Positions 1-8,548 of a stretch of DNA of 64,000 bases are shown piece by piece. The DNA is taken from assembly GCF_900156435.1 (NCBI RefSeq), contig NZ_FTPQ01000003.1:558001-622000 (forward strand), in the 5' to 3' direction. A program made the position numbers and the translations under genes. The stretch is from Microbacterium sp. RU1D. Lineage in GTDB: Bacteria > Actinomycetota > Actinomycetes > Actinomycetales > Microbacteriaceae. The first letter of the stretch is position 1, and every line of letters begins with the position of its first letter. The notes beneath the pieces are model-generated. The model was not told where the DNA came from, did not search any database, and saw nothing but the letters and a program-made list of their open reading frames with translations.

Positions 1-1
1 C

Positions 2-292
2 ACGCTCTTGACGGGCCTCGGCCACGATGGGCTCGTCGCCACCGCGCTCGAGGGCCTGGTCGCCGACGCCTCGCCCCGCCCCGTGGATGCCGCGGACGCT
101 CCGTCCCCGCGCCCGCACGTGCGCTCGATCGCGAAAGGATCGCTCGTGGAGATGCCCTCCCCGCTGCCCACCGACACCGAGGCGCCGACGAGCGCGCAGC
201 GCCGTCTGCTCGACGCGCTCGTGGCCGCTCTGATCGTCGACGGCGGACCCGACGACGCGCGCGGCGTCTTCGCCGAGGCGGTGACCCCGTGA
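2..292 (+). CDS. C-terminal part of an unrecognised protein (5' end outside window)
   Basis: An open frame enters from the left edge and ends at a TGA sharing bases with the GTG of the next gene, so it is probably co-transcribed with the SAH-hydrolase-like gene. About 96 residues are visible. They are rich in Ala, Asp and Pro, include a region reading AKGSLVEMPSP, and end in an amphipathic stretch (LLDALVAALIVDG). I do not recognise a family. The operon position suggests nucleoside or S-adenosylhomocysteine metabolism, but nothing in the visible part shows it. Confidence 0.6.
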   Translation, partial: TLLTGLGHDGLVATALEGLVADASPRPVDAADAPSPRPHVRSIAKGSLVEMPSPLPTDTEAPTSAQRRLLDALVAALIVDGGPDDARGVFAEAVTP

Positions 293-1545
293 GCGGCCGC
301 ATCGCCGATGCGGGGCTATGGCGCGCGGGGCTCGACCGCATCGACTGGGCGCGGGCCCACATGCCGGTCACCGCGGAGCTCGGCGCGCGACTCCGCCGGG
401 AGGGGACGGTCGACGGCATCAGAGTCGGGGTCTCCGACGTGCTCGAGCCGAAGACCGCGACCGTCGCCCTCGTGCTCGCCGAGGCCGGGGCCGAGGTGGT
501 CGTCACCTCCGCGGGGCGCAACACCGACGACGCGGTCGCAGCGGCCCTCGCGCACGCGGGCATCCCCGTCTACGCCCGCGAAGCGGCCGATCGCGTCGAG
601 GACCGCGACAACGCGCTGGCCCTCCTCGCGCATCGACCTCAGGTGATCGTCGACGACGGCGCCTCCACGATCCGCCTCGCCCACCTCGCGCGTCCCGACG
701 TGGTGGCCGAGATGTACGGCGCGACGGAGCAGACCACCTCCGGAGTGCGTCCGCTGCGCCGGATGGAAGCCGACGGCGCCCTGCGCATCCCGGTCGTCGC
801 CGCGAACGATGCCCGTTCCAAGTCGCTGTTCGACAACATGCACGGTACGGGCCAGTCGGTGGTCTTCGCCGTCGCCGACGTGGCCGATCGATCCCTGCGC
901 GGCGCGACCGTCGTCGTGGTGGGTTTCGGTCGCGTCGGGACCGGTATCGCGCAGCACTGCGCGGCGCTCGGCGCGCGCGTCGTCGTCACCGAGACCGACG
1001 CGGTCGCGGCGCTCCAGGCCGCCTTCGCCGGTTACGAGGTGCGTCCGCTCGCCGAGGCCGTCCGCGCCGCCGACGTCGTCATCTCGGCCACCGGCATCCG
1101 GCACACGATCGACGTCGCCCACCTCGACGCCCTCCCCCACGGGGCGATCGTCGCCGTCGGCGGGGGCGTCGGGCAGGAGATCGCGCTCGACGCAGCCCAG
1201 GCCGCCGGCGCGGTCGAGGTCTCGCGCGACGGGGCCGTGTCGGTCCTGCGGATGCCGAGCGGCACCGAGGTGCGCGTGCTCGACGACGGCAACTGCCTCA
1301 ACGTCAGCGCCGCGGAGGGCAACCCCGTCGAGATCATGGACCTGTCATTCGGCGTCCAGCTCGCCTCGGTCGCGCACCTGCTCACCGAACGCGACCTCGC
1401 CCCGGGCGTTCACGAGCTCCCACGGGCCGCCGACGACGAGGTCGCGGCGATCGCCCTCGCCTCCTTCGGCGGTGCGCTCGACGTCCCCTCGGCGGCCCAG
1501 CGGGCCTTCCTCGCCGCCTGGAACACCGAGGAGGCCGACGAGTGA
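289..1545 (+). CDS. Short S-adenosylhomocysteine (or S-inosylhomocysteine) hydrolase family protein
   Basis: This 418-aa protein belongs to the NAD-dependent SAH hydrolase family, which releases homocysteine from a nucleosyl-homocysteine. Visible motifs are WARAHMP near the N-terminus, VDDGAS (catalytic Asp region), EQTTSG, the NDARSKSLFDN lysine/aspartate/asparagine block, and the Rossmann motif VVGFGRVGTG. In place of the LHMT-x-Q/E-TA substrate loop it has DVLEPKTA, like the LExKTA form of archaeal and Thermotoga enzymes. It also lacks the KPDHYRY tail of bacterial and eukaryotic enzymes. The GTG start overlaps the previous stop, and the deaminase-like amidohydrolase overlaps its own stop. 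Substrate preference (adenosyl or inosyl) cannot be read from sequence. Confidence 0.88.
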   Translation: MSGRIADAGLWRAGLDRIDWARAHMPVTAELGARLRREGTVDGIRVGVSDVLEPKTATVALVLAEAGAEVVVTSAGRNTDDAVAAALAHAGIPVYAREAADRVEDRDNALALLAHRPQVIVDDGASTIRLAHLARPDVVAEMYGATEQTTSGVRPLRRMEADGALRIPVVAANDARSKSLFDNMHGTGQSVVFAVADVADRSLRGATVVVVGFGRVGTGIAQHCAALGARVVVTETDAVAALQAAFAGYEVRPLAEAVRAADVVISATGIRHTIDVAHLDALPHGAIVAVGGGVGQEIALDAAQAAGAVEVSRDGAVSVLRMPSGTEVRVLDDGNCLNVSAAEGNPVEIMDLSFGVQLASVAHLLTERDLAPGVHELPRAADDEVAAIALASFGGALDVPSAAQRAFLAAWNTEEADE

Positions 1546-2837
1546 GCGTCGTCGTCCACCGCGCCCCCGTCGTGCTGTCGGCCGGCCGGGAGGCCCTCGC
1601 CGATGGCGCGGTCGCCGTCGCCGACGGCCTGATCACCGCCGTTGGGCCGGCCGACACCGTCCTGTCCGGGCTCGACCCGGCGGCGACCGTCGTCCACGAG
1701 CACCGCGGAGTCCTCACCCCCGGGCTCGTGAACGCCCACACCCACCTGCAGTACAGCGACATGGCCGAGGTGGGCACCGCGCAGCACAGCGGCTTCGAAG
1801 CCTGGATGAGCGCGTTCATGGCGCTGTACCCCCTCCCCCGCGACTGGAGCGCCTCGGCCGCCGCGGGAGCAGCTCTCGCGCTGCGCTCGGGCACCACGGC
1901 CGTCGCGGAGATCGTCACGGATGCCGCAGCCGGAAGCGCCGTGCACGATGCGGGGCTCTACGGCATCGCGTTCTGGGAGGTACTCGGCTACACCGACCGC
2001 ACCTGGGCCGACGGCGGGGAGCAGCGCGTCCGCGCTCAGCTCGCCGCTCTGCCCTCGGTCCCCGCGACCGGCCTCTCGCCCCACGCCGTGTACTCCCTCG
2101 ACACCGGAGTCATCCGCGACTTGTCGCGTCTCGCGCGAGACCTCGGCGTCCGTCAGCACATCCACGCCGCCGAGTCCGCCTGGGAGGACGCCTACGTGCG
2201 CACCGGCACGGGCGACCTCGCCGAGAGGTGGCGCGCCAACGGTCGCGGCGAGTTCGCGCTCCTGTCCGACGGGGGCGTCGGCACGGGCGTCATCCGCTAC
2301 CTCGACGGTCTCGGCGCCCTGACCCCGTCCACGCACCTCGCGCACGGCATCTACGTGGATGCCGACGACCGGGCGCTGCTGCGCGCGCGCGGCGTAAGCG
2401 TGGCGCTGTGCCCGCGGTCCAACGGCGTGATCGGCCTGGAACCGCCGCCGGTCGCGGCCTACCTGCGCGAGGGCAATGCGATCGCGGTGGGCACGGACTC
2501 GCTCTCGTCCTCGCCGAGCCTCTCGCCCTGGCACGACGTCGCGGCGCTGCACGACATCGCCCGCGCCCAGGGCTATGCCGACGGCGACCTGCACGAGCGT
2601 CTCTTCGCCGCCGCGACCGCCGGGGGCGCGCATGCCTTGGGCCTCGACGACACCGGCGCGCTGCGTCCGGGCGCGCGCGCCGATCTGGCGGTCTTCCCCG
2701 CGGCGAGCGCGACTCCCCGCGACGTCCTCGCCGAACTTGTGGAGACAGGGCCCGCCGAAGCCTCCCTCACCGTCGTCGGCGGACGCGTCCGCTGGGCGGC
2801 CGCCCCCGCCTACGAGGGGACGACCGCGCCGGTCTGA
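1542..2837 (+). CDS. Amidohydrolase of the MTA/SAH/5'-deoxyadenosine deaminase type
   Basis: A 431-aa metal-dependent amidohydrolase of the cytosine-deaminase-like class. The metal ligands are visible: HTH in VNAHTHLQYSD (about residue 66), His in HIHAAES, His in LAHGIY, and Asp in GTDSLSSSPS. C-terminal GALRPGARADLAVF is typical of the family's closing beta domain. The GTG start overlaps the preceding stop by 4 nt, so translation is coupled to the SAH-hydrolase-like enzyme. Members deaminate methylthioadenosine, SAH, 5'-deoxyadenosine or aminofutalosine. The coupling makes SAH deamination the most attractive role here, but aminofutalosine or an N-ethylammeline-like substrate cannot be excluded. 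Confidence 0.85.
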   Translation: MSVVVHRAPVVLSAGREALADGAVAVADGLITAVGPADTVLSGLDPAATVVHEHRGVLTPGLVNAHTHLQYSDMAEVGTAQHSGFEAWMSAFMALYPLPRDWSASAAAGAALALRSGTTAVAEIVTDAAAGSAVHDAGLYGIAFWEVLGYTDRTWADGGEQRVRAQLAALPSVPATGLSPHAVYSLDTGVIRDLSRLARDLGVRQHIHAAESAWEDAYVRTGTGDLAERWRANGRGEFALLSDGGVGTGVIRYLDGLGALTPSTHLAHGIYVDADDRALLRARGVSVALCPRSNGVIGLEPPPVAAYLREGNAIAVGTDSLSSSPSLSPWHDVAALHDIARAQGYADGDLHERLFAAATAGGAHALGLDDTGALRPGARADLAVFPAASATPRDVLAELVETGPAEASLTVVGGRVRWAAAPAYEGTTAPV

Positions 2838-2840
2838 GGG

Positions 2841-2861
2841 CCGCCCGAAAGGGAGAGGCGG
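2841..2861. terminator. Weak hairpin between convergent genes
   Basis: A short stem, CCGCC with GGCGG around an 11-nt loop, lies between the stops of the amidohydrolase (+) and nucleoside hydrolase (-). There is no T-run, so termination here is uncertain. Confidence 0.35.
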
Positions 2862-2874
2862 GCCGGGCGCCGAA

Positions 2875-3867
2875 TCAGCCCCGAGGCGCCGGGCCCGTCG
2901 ACAGCGCCTGCACGAAGCGGCGCAGGAACTCCGTCTTGTCGAACGAGGTGACCGCCCGGATCGTCGGCCCCTCCGGGGTGCCCCACGCCAGCGGCAGTCC
3001 GTCGTTCGTCAGCGCGATGCGGGTCGCGAGCGAGTCCGCGTAGGGGGTGTAGTCCACCGGTCCCTCGATCCAGCCGGTGACGATCTCGGGCCGGTGCAGC
3101 ACGACGGTGGCGAGACCATCGTGGGCCGACGAGATCCGGCGGCCCCACTTGTACTGGTAGAAGTCGTTGTAGGCGTCTAGCACCTCGCCGGCGAACGTCG
3201 CCCACGGCGTGCCGGTCCCCCGCAGCACCGCGAGGACGTGCTCGTCGAGGATCGCCTGGGCGGTGACGTTGACGCCGACCATCACGACATTGCCGCTGTT
3301 GCGTGCGCCGAACACGATCTCGGCCGCGCGACGGTCGTTCGCCGTGTTGGCGTCGGTCAGGGTCGCCCCGCCCGGAGCCGGGTACGGGCCCGCCCCGCCC
3401 ATGATCACGACCGAGCGGTACTTGAGGAACAGGTCGGGATCGCGCTCGAGCGCGCGGGCGATGTTGGTGAGCGGTCCGAGCGGGTGCAGATCGACCTCGC
3501 CGGGGTTCTCCGCGGCGATGCGCACGATGGCATCCACCGCGCTCTCGTCCTCGACGCGCAGCTCGGCACGGTCGAAGCGGTCGCCGAGTCCGTCGGTGCC
3601 GTGCACGAAGTCGGCGATCGACGCAGCTCCCTCGATCGGCGCCGCCTCGCCGAGGTGCAGCGGGATGTCCTCGCGTCCGGCGAGCCGCAGCACCGTTCGG
3701 ACGTTGCGCGCGGAGTCCTCCACGGGCGTGTTGCCGTAGATGGTCGTGATCGCCTCGATCTCGACGTCGGGCTGGGCCAGCAGGTACATCAGGGAGTGCG
3801 CGTCGTCGAGACCGGTGTCGGTGTCCACGAGGACGCGGCGGACGACGGGCGAGGAAGGGGATGCCAT
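2875..3867 (-). CDS. Nucleoside hydrolase (inosine/uridine-preferring type)
   Basis: This 330-aa protein is an N-ribosyl hydrolase that splits nucleosides into base and ribose. The calcium-binding N-terminal motif DTDTGLDDAHS and the family's PLGPLTNIARAL segment are clear, as is the VIMGGAG motif. A GTG 33 nt upstream (3900) is in frame, but the ATG at 3867 follows GGGTGAGAG and sits directly before the conserved region, so I prefer it. It converges on the amidohydrolase and lies divergent from the ABC importer genes. This suggests uptake and breakdown of nucleosides, with inosine as a possible product of the first two enzymes. Confidence 0.88.
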   Translation of the reverse strand: MASPSSPVVRRVLVDTDTGLDDAHSLMYLLAQPDVEIEAITTIYGNTPVEDSARNVRTVLRLAGREDIPLHLGEAAPIEGAASIADFVHGTDGLGDRFDRAELRVEDESAVDAIVRIAAENPGEVDLHPLGPLTNIARALERDPDLFLKYRSVVIMGGAGPYPAPGGATLTDANTANDRRAAEIVFGARNSGNVVMVGVNVTAQAILDEHVLAVLRGTGTPWATFAGEVLDAYNDFYQYKWGRRISSAHDGLATVVLHRPEIVTGWIEGPVDYTPYADSLATRIALTNDGLPLAWGTPEGPTIRAVTSFDKTEFLRRFVQALSTGPAPRG

Positions 3868-3900
3868 GCTCTCACCCTGCCCCGTCGCGTCCGGCGACAC

Positions 3901-3928
3901 GGCGTGGTGTTACATCACGTGACACGCC
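3901..3928. promoter_or_regulatory. Imperfect dyad between nucleoside hydrolase and ABC genes
   Basis: Outer arms GGCGTG and CACGCC enclose GTGTTAC and GTGACAC half-sites (one mismatch). The element sits in the divergent intergenic region and could be an operator controlling both the hydrolase and the transporter. No regulator gene is adjacent, so the binding factor is unknown. Confidence 0.3.
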
Positions 3929-4045
3929 TGTTGTCTGTTCGTCACGTTCAGAGCCCAGAGTGAGGGATGACGTGGGCGGCCCCGACCCGCGTCCTCACAG
4001 CACAGGTCGATCGGCGCCGTCGGCGTCGTCGGGAACGGACACAGC

Positions 4046-5284
4046 ATGGCTTCTTCGTCTCAGCGGCTGCGACGCGTCGCGCTGCCCGCGGTGGGCATCG
4101 CCGCCGCCCTCGCCCTCACCGCCTGCTCCGGCGGCCAGACGGCCACCTCGTCCGGCGACGGCTTCGAGGGCGTCTCGCTGACCGTGTGGAACAACATCGA
4201 CTTCGAGCCCTACCAGGGGCTGCAGAAGCAGTACTTCGAGTCGTGCGCGGCCGACCTGGGCATCACGGTCGACGTCCAGACCCAGTCGGGCGACTACACC
4301 ACCAAGCTCCTCCAGGCCGCGGGCGCCAGAGCCCTCCCCGACGTCGCCCTGCTCTCGACCGACACGCAGCTGCCGCAGTTGGCCTCGCAGGGCGTGCTCG
4401 CCGACCTGGGCTCGTACGACGTCTCGACCGACGGCCTCGCCGACAGCGCTGCCGACCTCGGCCGCTACGACGGAACGCTCTACGGCCTGCCCGTTCAGGT
4501 CGAGGACTACGCGATCTTCTACAACAAGGCCGCGTTCGCCGCGGCCGGCGTCCCCGAGACCGCGCCGAAGACCTTCGCCGACCTGGAGGCGCTGGCGAAG
4601 TCGCTGACCACCGACACGCAGAAGGGCATCGTCCTGCCCGGCATCGGCGGCGACGGCTCAACGCCGGTGTACTTCCTGCCGTTCCTCCTCTCCGCGGGCG
4701 GCGACCCCGCCGAGCCGACCGGCACCGGCGCGGTCGAGGCGGTCGACCTCTACAAGAAGCTCGTCGACGACGGCTCGCTCTCCTCCGAGTTCGTGAACTG
4801 GGGCTGGGAGTCGATCGACCAGTGGACGTCGGGCGCCGCGGCGCTGACGGTGTCCGGCCCGTGGAACCTCGTCGACACCTCGATCCCGTTCGAGTACGGC
4901 ACCTTCCCCTTCCCCACCGCCACGAGCGGCGAAACGCCGCAGGTCAATCTGCTCGGCTACGCCTACGGCGTCGCGGCCAACGCGGATGCGAAGAAGGAAG
5001 CGGCCGCCGCGGAGTTGGTGAAGTGCCGCGCTTCGGAGGAGAACCAGATCGACACGGCCGTCCAGGGCGGGTACATCCCGGCGCTCCAGAGCGCGCAGGA
5101 CGCCTTCGTCGAGCAGGTGCCGGCCGCGGCTCCCTTCGTGGACGCCGTCGACGGCGCATACAACTCCGCGCAGCTGGGCACCGAATGGAACACGCTGCAG
5201 CAGCAGTACGTCGACGCCATCCAGGCGGCGACCGTCGGCGGACAGACGGCCCAGGCCGCGCTGGAGCAGGCCGGCGGCCAGTGA
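4046..5284 (+). CDS. Extracellular solute-binding lipoprotein (ABC importer)
   Basis: A 412-aa substrate-binding protein with a lipoprotein signal: twin Arg in the n-region, a hydrophobic stretch, and the lipobox LTAC with Cys at about residue 27. The mature part begins SLTVWNNIDFEPYQGLQK, typical of family-1 carbohydrate-binding proteins, and contains LPVQVEDYAIFYNKAAF and VSGPWNL motifs of this group. The next permease overlaps its stop by 4 nt. Family-1 proteins mostly bind sugars or oligosaccharides. Its place beside nucleoside genes makes a nucleoside or ribose ligand possible, but this is inference. Confidence 0.88.
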   Translation: MASSSQRLRRVALPAVGIAAALALTACSGGQTATSSGDGFEGVSLTVWNNIDFEPYQGLQKQYFESCAADLGITVDVQTQSGDYTTKLLQAAGARALPDVALLSTDTQLPQLASQGVLADLGSYDVSTDGLADSAADLGRYDGTLYGLPVQVEDYAIFYNKAAFAAAGVPETAPKTFADLEALAKSLTTDTQKGIVLPGIGGDGSTPVYFLPFLLSAGGDPAEPTGTGAVEAVDLYKKLVDDGSLSSEFVNWGWESIDQWTSGAAALTVSGPWNLVDTSIPFEYGTFPFPTATSGETPQVNLLGYAYGVAANADAKKEAAAAELVKCRASEENQIDTAVQGGYIPALQSAQDAFVEQVPAAAPFVDAVDGAYNSAQLGTEWNTLQQQYVDAIQAATVGGQTAQAALEQAGGQ

Positions 5285-6225
5285 CGACGGCCACGACGAC
5301 GACCGGCCGGCCGGGGGACGCCTCCCCCGGCCGGTTCCGGCGTTCTCTGGCCGCGCGCCGACGCGGCGAGCTGTGGGGCTTCCTCGCGCCCGCCACGGTC
5401 TTCTTCGTCGTCTTCTTCCTCTTCCCGCTCGGGTACGGCGTGTTCATGAGCACGACGAACTTCACGACGGGCACCTTCATCACCGGTCGGGCGCCGTTCG
5501 TGGGGACGGCCAACTTCGGGGCCGTGCTCTCGGAGCCGGTCACCTTCCGCGCCCTCGCCAACACGCTCACGATCACCGTCGTCTCGGTCGCCGTCGAGCT
5601 GGTGCTCGGGATGCTGCTGGCCCTGCTGTTCGCCCGCACATTCCCCGGCAGCCGGTGGCTCCCGACGCTCATCCTCCTGCCGTGGCTGCTGCCGGCCGTG
5701 GTGGTGGCGACCGTGTGGAAGTCGCTGCTGGCCGGCGACGGGCCGATCAACGACGTGCTGGCATCCCTCGGCGTGCCCGTCCAGGCGTGGCTGGCCAATC
5801 CCGCGACGGCACTGCCCGCGGTCATCGTCGTCGCCGTGTGGGCGAGCCTGCCGTACTGGGCGACGATCCTCGGCGCCGCACTCAAGCAGGTCCCCGCCGA
5901 ACAGCTCGAGGCCGCCCAGCTCGACGGCGCCGGCGCGTGGCGGCGCCTGACGGCGATCGTCGTTCCGACCATCTGGCCCGTCGTCTCGGTCCTGGTGGTG
6001 ATGAGCGTCGTCTACACCCTGCTGATCGTCGACCTGGTCCTCGTCCTCACCGCCGGAGGACCGGCGAACAGCACCGTCACCCTGGGCCTGCTGTCGTACC
6101 GTCAGGCGTTCCAGCAGTTCCAGTTCGGTCTCGGCGGCGCCTACGGCATGCTCTTGCTCGGCATCAGCGCGCTGTTCGCCATCGTCTACACCGTCATGTC
6201 GATCCGTCGGGAGCGCGACGAATGA
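5281..6225 (+). CDS. ABC sugar-type permease, MalF/UgpA-like
   Basis: A 314-aa inner-membrane permease with six predicted transmembrane segments, the first at about residues 31-52. The EAA loop that contacts the ATPase is visible as EAAQLDGAGAWRRLTAIVVP. It overlaps both the binding protein upstream (GTG in the stop) and the second permease downstream (ATG in the stop), so the three are one translational unit. It forms the heterodimeric membrane pore with the next gene product. Confidence 0.9.
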   Translation: MTTATTTTGRPGDASPGRFRRSLAARRRGELWGFLAPATVFFVVFFLFPLGYGVFMSTTNFTTGTFITGRAPFVGTANFGAVLSEPVTFRALANTLTITVVSVAVELVLGMLLALLFARTFPGSRWLPTLILLPWLLPAVVVATVWKSLLAGDGPINDVLASLGVPVQAWLANPATALPAVIVVAVWASLPYWATILGAALKQVPAEQLEAAQLDGAGAWRRLTAIVVPTIWPVVSVLVVMSVVYTLLIVDLVLVLTAGGPANSTVTLGLLSYRQAFQQFQFGLGGAYGMLLLGISALFAIVYTVMSIRRERDE

Positions 6226-7097
6226 CCGCCACCCTGCCCGCAGCCCCCGCCGTCGTCGCCCCGGCCCCCGCCGCCCCGACCCCGCGTCGTCGCCGTCGCG
6301 GTTGGACGTGGACCGTGGTGACCGTCGTCGTCCTCGCGGTCTACCTCTTCCCGGTGTACTGGATGGTCTCGGCCTCGCTGCAGCCGGCGGCGAATTCCGC
6401 CGACACCCAGTGGTTCCCCACCGCCCCCGGCCTCGGCGGATACGAGAAGGCGCTCGACGACGCGGGGATCGGCGGCCTGCGGGTCACGACCCTCGTGTCG
6501 CTCGGCTCGGTCCTGGTCACCCTGCTGGTGTCCATCCCCGCGGCGTACGCGCTGAGCCGCCTGCGCTCGCGGGCCGTGAGCATCGCCCTCATCCTGCTGC
6601 TCCTGGCGCAGATGATCCCGAGCGTGGTCCTCGCCACCTCGTTCTACGCGATGTTCAACTCGTGGGGTCTGCTGAACACCTTCATCGGCCTCATCCTCGC
6701 CAACTCCACCGCCGGAGTGCCGTTCGCCGTCATCGTCATGCGCGCGTTCATGCTGCGCCTCGACAGCGAGGTGATCGAGGCCGCCACCGTCGACGGGCTG
6801 GGGCCGATCGGAACGCTCTGGCGGATCGTCGTCCCGCTCTCGCGCAACGCGATCGTCACGGCCGGCGTCTTCGCCTTCCTCTTCAGCTGGGGCGACCTGC
6901 TGTTCGGACTGACCCTGGTCAACCGCAACGAGATGTACCCGATGTCGGTGCTGATCCTCGCGCTGTCCAATTCGAACCTGAACACGTGGGCCGCCACGAT
7001 GGCCGCCTCCCTCATCGCCAGCGTGCCCGCCCTCGTGGTCATCCTCGCCGCCCAGCGGCACGTCAAGGCGGGACTGACGGCCGGCGCCGGACGATGA
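6222..7097 (+). CDS. ABC sugar-type permease, MalG/UgpE-like
   Basis: A 291-aa partner permease. After a Pro/Ala-rich N-terminus and an RRRRR patch it has the first membrane span (VVTVVVLAVYLFPVYWMV), and its EAA loop reads EAATVDGLGPIGTLWRIVVP. No ATPase follows. The operon ends here, so the pore must borrow an ATP-binding subunit encoded elsewhere, as actinobacterial MsiK-served importers do. The ABC-like protein at 8549-9613 is a poor candidate because its catalytic residues are missing. Confidence 0.9.
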   Translation: MTATLPAAPAVVAPAPAAPTPRRRRRGWTWTVVTVVVLAVYLFPVYWMVSASLQPAANSADTQWFPTAPGLGGYEKALDDAGIGGLRVTTLVSLGSVLVTLLVSIPAAYALSRLRSRAVSIALILLLLAQMIPSVVLATSFYAMFNSWGLLNTFIGLILANSTAGVPFAVIVMRAFMLRLDSEVIEAATVDGLGPIGTLWRIVVPLSRNAIVTAGVFAFLFSWGDLLFGLTLVNRNEMYPMSVLILALSNSNLNTWAATMAASLIASVPALVVILAAQRHVKAGLTAGAGR

Positions 7098-7123
7098 CGC
7101 GTGGGGGCGTCACCGCCCGCACG

Positions 7124-7129
7124 TAGACT
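7124..7129 (+). promoter_or_regulatory. -10 box of leaderless aspS
   Basis: TAGACT lies 8 nt before the GTG start. Initiation 7-8 nt after the -10 would place the transcript start at the start codon, and there is no purine-rich ribosome site between them. Confidence 0.6.
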
Positions 7130-7137
7130 GGTCGATC

Positions 7138-8475
7138 GTGAGCGAACGCGTCCTGGTCAACCAGCTGAAATCCCTCCCCGCCGGCCCCGTCGAGGTGTCG
7201 GGATGGGTCGAAACCGTGCGCGATCAGAAGAAGGTGCAGTTCGTCGTCCTGCGCGACGAGACCGGTGCCGTGCAGCTGGTCAACCCGGCGACGCGTCCGT
7301 CGGAGGAGATCGAGCAGGATGCCGCCGCCCTCGCGCTGACCGAGACGATCGGCGCTCTCGCCACCGGCACCTTCCTGACGGTGCGCGGCGAGCTCAAGCA
7401 CGACGAGCGCGTCAAGCTCGGCGGCGTCGAGATCAAGGTCGGCGAGCTGATCGTCGCCGCCGCAGCCAACCCCGAGACACCGATCGCCTTCGACAGCAGC
7501 CCCGACAAGCGCATGGACTGGCGCTTCCTCGACCTCCGCCAGCGTCGCAACAACCTCATCTTCCGCGTCCAGACGACGCTCGAGCACGCGATGCGCACCT
7601 ACTGGGTCGAGCGCGACTACATCGAGGTCCACTCGCCGAAGCTCATGGCATCCCCCTCGGAGTCCAACGCCGAGCTGTTCGAGGTGCCCTACTTCGAGGA
7701 CAAGACGGCCTACCTCGCGCAGAGCCCGCAGTTCTTCAAGCAGATGGCCCAGGTCGCCGGTTTCGGCAAGATCTTCGAGATCGCTCCCGCCTTCCGGGCC
7801 GACCCGTCGTTCACGAGCCGCCACGCCACCGAATTCACCTCGATCGACGCCGAGATCAGCTGGATCGACTCGCACGAGGATGTCGCGCGGATGCAGGAGG
7901 AGCTCCTCCAGACCGCGTTCCAGGCCGTCGCCGACAAGCACGGGGCCGAGATCCAGGAGCTGTTCGGCCTCGAGGTCCAGGTGCCGAGCCTGCCGTTCCC
8001 GCGCATCCCGCTGGCCGAGGCCCGTGAGATCGTCGCCGCACGCGGCTACGACATCCCCCGCACCGACGGCGACCTCGACCCGGAGGGCGAGCGCCAGATC
8101 GCGGCGCACGTGCAGGAGACCTACGGGCACCAGTTCGTGTTCATCACGGACTATCACCCCGAGATCCGCGCCTTCTACCACATGCGCGACGAGGAGACCG
8201 GGCTCACCAAGTCGTACGACCTGCTCTTCAACGGTGTCGAGATCACGACGGGCGCCCAGCGTGAGCACCGCGTCGACGTGCTCGTCGAGCAGGCCAAGGA
8301 GAAGGGGCTCGACCCCGAGCACCTCGACTTCTACCTGGACTTCTTCCGCTTCGGTGCGCCCCCGCACGGCGGTTTCGGCATGGGCCTGGCCCGCGTGCTG
8401 ATGCTGCTTCTCGGCGAGTCCTCCATCCGCGAGGTCACCTACCTGTTCCGCGGACCGACCCGCCTGGCCCCGTAA
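7138..8475 (+). CDS. aspS: Aspartyl-tRNA synthetase, archaeal-type (probably non-discriminating)
   Basis: A 445-aa class II synthetase that charges tRNA(Asp), and in this clade usually tRNA(Asn), with aspartate. The N-terminal OB-fold (VSGWVETVRDQKKVQFVVLR) is followed by class II motifs: motif 2 around IAPAFRADPSFTSRHATEFT and motif 3 in GFGMGLARVLMLLLG, ending REVTYLFRGPTRLAP. It lacks the roughly 100-aa GAD insertion of bacterial-type AspRS (about 580-600 aa), which marks the archaeal/eukaryotic-like form. If non-discriminating, Asn-tRNA would be completed by GatCAB. A hairpin terminator follows at 8490. Confidence 0.93.
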   Translation: MSERVLVNQLKSLPAGPVEVSGWVETVRDQKKVQFVVLRDETGAVQLVNPATRPSEEIEQDAAALALTETIGALATGTFLTVRGELKHDERVKLGGVEIKVGELIVAAAANPETPIAFDSSPDKRMDWRFLDLRQRRNNLIFRVQTTLEHAMRTYWVERDYIEVHSPKLMASPSESNAELFEVPYFEDKTAYLAQSPQFFKQMAQVAGFGKIFEIAPAFRADPSFTSRHATEFTSIDAEISWIDSHEDVARMQEELLQTAFQAVADKHGAEIQELFGLEVQVPSLPFPRIPLAEAREIVAARGYDIPRTDGDLDPEGERQIAAHVQETYGHQFVFITDYHPEIRAFYHMRDEETGLTKSYDLLFNGVEITTGAQREHRVDVLVEQAKEKGLDPEHLDFYLDFFRFGAPPHGGFGMGLARVLMLLLGESSIREVTYLFRGPTRLAP

Positions 8476-8489
8476 GGTTCGGCCCGACG

Positions 8490-8515
8490 ACGCCCGGGGT
8501 TCACCCCCCGGGCGT
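8490..8515 (+). terminator. Terminator after aspS
   Basis: A perfect 10-bp stem, ACGCCCGGGG with CCCCGGGCGT, around a 6-nt loop and followed by TCGTGTGT. It separates aspS from the next leaderless gene. Confidence 0.7.
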
Positions 8516-8548
8516 TCGTGTGTCATCCGGGCTGTCTACCGTCGGGTC

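Noticed and set aside
318..1541. Long open frame fused in front of the amidohydrolase
   Set aside because: It is an Arg-rich shadow of the SAH-hydrolase-like gene; the real start is the GTG at 1542.
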